Made by a program: the position numbers and the translations under genes
Part shown: positions 52,831 through 54,770 of the stretch, piece by piece
How the letters are laid out: the number at the start of each line of letters is the position of its first letter
Numbering within the stretch: position 1 is the first letter of the stretch
Assembly (NCBI GenBank): GCA_964505385.1
Contig: CAZDIA010000018.1
Span: 1 to 54,770, forward strand
Reading direction: 5' to 3'
Origin: SLJN01 sp964505385
GTDB taxonomy: Bacteria > Bacteroidota > Rhodothermia > Balneolales > Natronogracilivirgulaceae
Length of the DNA: 54,770 bases
The notes under the pieces: generated by a model
Told to the model about the DNA's origin: nothing
Database searches by the model: none
What the model saw: the letters and a program-made list of their open reading frames with translations, nothing else

Positions 52831-54770
52831 ATGTCACATGACACCCCCGGTAAAAATTATAAACTTTACACTGCTTTTTGTTTACTGATCCTGTTGATGG
52901 CCGGCTTACCGCTAACCCATCAAGCACAAGCTGAGGACGAACCACCTATCTACATCGCCTTCCACTGGCACATGCATCAGCCTATCTATTGGCCGTATGA
53001 GTCAATTGTGGAAACCGAAGCGCGCAATGCCTACAGCTATTCGCTTCGCGATGAGGTGATGCTGCCGCGTACCGGCCCCTACACCAACTGGCCGGCCGAT
53101 GCGGTGCAGCGAGGTATTGATGCCGATATGGAAAACTTCGGCGCGCAGGTCAGTTTTTCCGGCTCGCTGGTCGAAAACCTGGAAGCGGCCCGTCAGGCGG
53201 GCTGGGGATTTGATGAGTGGCAGGAATATTGGCATGATATCATCTCGCAGGAAACAGCCGAGGGAAATCCACGCATAGATATGACCGGCTTCGGCTATCA
53301 TCATCCCCTCATGCCGCTCATCGACAATGATGATATCGTCAGACAAATTGAATGGCACCGGGAAATGCATAAAGAGTATTTCTCCGAAGAATACTCGAAC
53401 GGTATTTTCCCGCCTGAGACCGCCTTCTCCCCTCGCATCATTCCGGCACTCAAAGAAGCCGGGTTGGATTGGGTGATGATCGACAATCTGCATTTCGAGC
53501 GCACCGCCGAGAATGCGCCTACCGCTGATGATACCGGCGTGCAACGCCCTAACCGTGCCGATGTGCGCAATCCCGATCCCGGCGACTGGTCACATCTGGA
53601 CGGGGTATACAATCCGGCGCCCGTCTCGAAGCAGTGGGCGCATCAGCCGCGCTATGTGAAACACACCAACCCGGAAACCGGTGAAACGGAAAAAATGATA
53701 GGTGTGCCGGCCTCGCGGTATCTTGGGGATGAAGACGGGCGCGGCGGTTTCGGCGCGCTCGACATGGATCATGTGATGCCGCAGTTTGAAGAGGCCAACA
53801 CCGACCCGGATCAGCCGATATTGCTGCTGCTTCACCACGACGGCGACAATCACGGCGGCGGAACTGATGCCTACTACAATCACAATTTCGAGCGGATGAT
53901 CGAGTGGCTTGAGGAATACCCCGACCGGTTTCAGGTGACAACTGTACAGGATTATCTCGACAAATACCCGCCCGACCCCAATGATGCCGTTCACGTGCAG
54001 GACGGCAGTTGGCTCGGCGCTGATGCCGGGGATCCGGAATTCAAAAGATGGCTGGGAGATCCCGGAGATTTTGAAGGCGCTGATGAGCCCTACAGTCCTA
54101 ACCGCAACTCATGGGGCATTATGACGGCCGCGCAAAATTTTGTAAGAACGGCGGAGCAGGTTAATTCCGGTCACCCCGACACCGAAGCGGCCTGGGAGTA
54201 TTACCTCAACGGGCTTTCTTCGGATTACTGGTACTGGGACGGCACCGAAATGTGGGACTCCCACCCTGCCCGCGCGGCGAATAAAGCGGTAGATAAGGCA
54301 AAACCTGTTGCCGAAAGTGGCACCAATGAAACACCGCCATCGATATTTCTGCCCCAGCGCGATCCCTACAATCCCGGATCGATAGAATGGGACGCGCAAG
54401 GCGTGATGCCCTCCGACTTTGAAATCTGGACGTATGTGTTCGACATGGCCGGCCTTGAGGAAGTAAACCTGAGGTACCGCACCTCCGATTCGGATGAGGT
54501 CACCATGGCGAACCAGACCTACGACGGCGGCGCATCGGTTGGCGAGTGGGAATCGGTCCCGATGGAAGGAGAAATGATCGCCTCCATTACCGATCCCGTG
54601 CCGGAATACAAGGCGGAAGAATTCACCGCGGAACTTACCGGCCTGGAAGAGCAGATGGTCGATTTTTATGTGGAAGCGATCGACACCGAAGGCAATACCG
54701 CGCGCTCGGACATCCAACACGTGTGGGTTGGCGACGGCGAAGGAGCAGTGCAGCCGGGGCCCGATCCGGA
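52831..54770 (+). CDS. GH57 alpha-glucanase, amylopullulanase-like (3' end outside window)
   Basis: The first 646 codons are present; the frame stays open to the right edge. Signal peptide (LYTAFCLLILLMAGLPLTHQ, cleavage near AQAED) and a GH57 catalytic domain: FHWHMHQPIYW (44-54), GSLVENLE, nucleophile Glu196 (GIFPPETAFSP), acid region HHDGDNHGG with Asp337/Asp339, and SSDYWYWDG. A beta-rich domain follows from about 500 (PPSIFLPQRDPYNPGS). GH57 enzymes hydrolyse alpha-1,4 and often alpha-1,6 bonds in starch and pullulan; debranching is likely but not shown. ATG at 52831, 31 bp after the amylase stop, so the two form an alpha-glucan operon. High GC like its neighbour. Confidence 0.9.
   Translation, partial: MSHDTPGKNYKLYTAFCLLILLMAGLPLTHQAQAEDEPPIYIAFHWHMHQPIYWPYESIVETEARNAYSYSLRDEVMLPRTGPYTNWPADAVQRGIDADMENFGAQVSFSGSLVENLEAARQAGWGFDEWQEYWHDIISQETAEGNPRIDMTGFGYHHPLMPLIDNDDIVRQIEWHREMHKEYFSEEYSNGIFPPETAFSPRIIPALKEAGLDWVMIDNLHFERTAENAPTADDTGVQRPNRADVRNPDPGDWSHLDGVYNPAPVSKQWAHQPRYVKHTNPETGETEKMIGVPASRYLGDEDGRGGFGALDMDHVMPQFEEANTDPDQPILLLLHHDGDNHGGGTDAYYNHNFERMIEWLEEYPDRFQVTTVQDYLDKYPPDPNDAVHVQDGSWLGADAGDPEFKRWLGDPGDFEGADEPYSPNRNSWGIMTAAQNFVRTAEQVNSGHPDTEAAWEYYLNGLSSDYWYWDGTEMWDSHPARAANKAVDKAKPVAESGTNETPPSIFLPQRDPYNPGSIEWDAQGVMPSDFEIWTYVFDMAGLEEVNLRYRTSDSDEVTMANQTYDGGASVGEWESVPMEGEMIASITDPVPEYKAEEFTAELTGLEEQMVDFYVEAIDTEGNTARSDIQHVWVGDGEGAVQPGPDP

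Noticed and set aside
1..54770. tRNA, rRNA, phage or toxin-antitoxin genes
   Set aside because: I looked through the intergenic stretches and found no cloverleaf, ribosomal or phage-like sequence and no small gene pair of toxin-antitoxin form.

Overview
The window looks like a chromosomal scaffold piece from a member of the Balneolaeota/Bacteroidota side of the FCB group. Evidence is the SusC/SusD pair, four proteins ending in the NYPNPFNP...LGQ...GxYIYRL type C-terminal sorting domain, a TANFOR-domain protein, promoters of the TTTG/TAnnTTTG kind, scarce Shine-Dalgarno sites and many acidic secreted proteins (suggesting a halophile). The genus is not determined. A run of 100 N at 37784-37883 marks a scaffold gap.

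Layout. (1) 1-15611, all on the minus strand: a cytochrome bd locus transcribed as a Crp/Fnr-type regulator, cydA, cydB, then a 9-kb three-gene block (outer-membrane beta-barrel, 1658-aa TANFOR protein, fibronectin-III protein), then cydD and cydC (cydC runs off the left edge). The block is flanked on both sides by diverged copies of one segment (about 2410-2874 and 12010-12775 plus 13151-13257) that carry a family of hairpin repeats. The left copy also contains a dead piece of cydB, so the cyd operon was rearranged or invaded. (2) 15838-25424, housekeeping and envelope genes: ArsR-rhodanese fusion, metallophosphoesterase, family 2 glycosyltransferase, a recO-htrA-lipoprotein operon, an RND/MMPL exporter and a lipocalin-like secreted protein. 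(3) 25757-47062, a polysaccharide utilisation region that best fits beta-glucan (laminarin-like) use: LacI regulator, GPH symporter, GH1, SusC, SusD, a GLUG-repeat surface protein, a clan GH-A glycosidase, GH16, GH3 and a sugar-porter MFS. A Prx6-type peroxiredoxin and a gene-poor stretch with the assembly gap interrupt it. (4) 47063-54770, an alpha-glucan region of visibly higher GC: a 1749-aa GH13 alpha-amylase with a duplicated 552-residue module, and a GH57 enzyme cut by the right edge.

How the genes may work together (inference): GH16 and the clan GH-A enzyme cut beta-glucan outside the cell, SusCD imports oligosaccharides, GH3 and GH1 release glucose, and the MFS carriers take it inward. 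A palindromic site of the TGCAA-N4-TTGCA type placed just upstream of the -7 element occurs before the LacI gene and before GH3, with a half-site before GH16, suggesting a shared regulon. The amylase has its own LacI-type operator, TGTAAGCGCTTACA. The bd oxidase genes carry a TGAT-N4-ATCA palindrome, and a related site precedes the Crp/Fnr-type gene.
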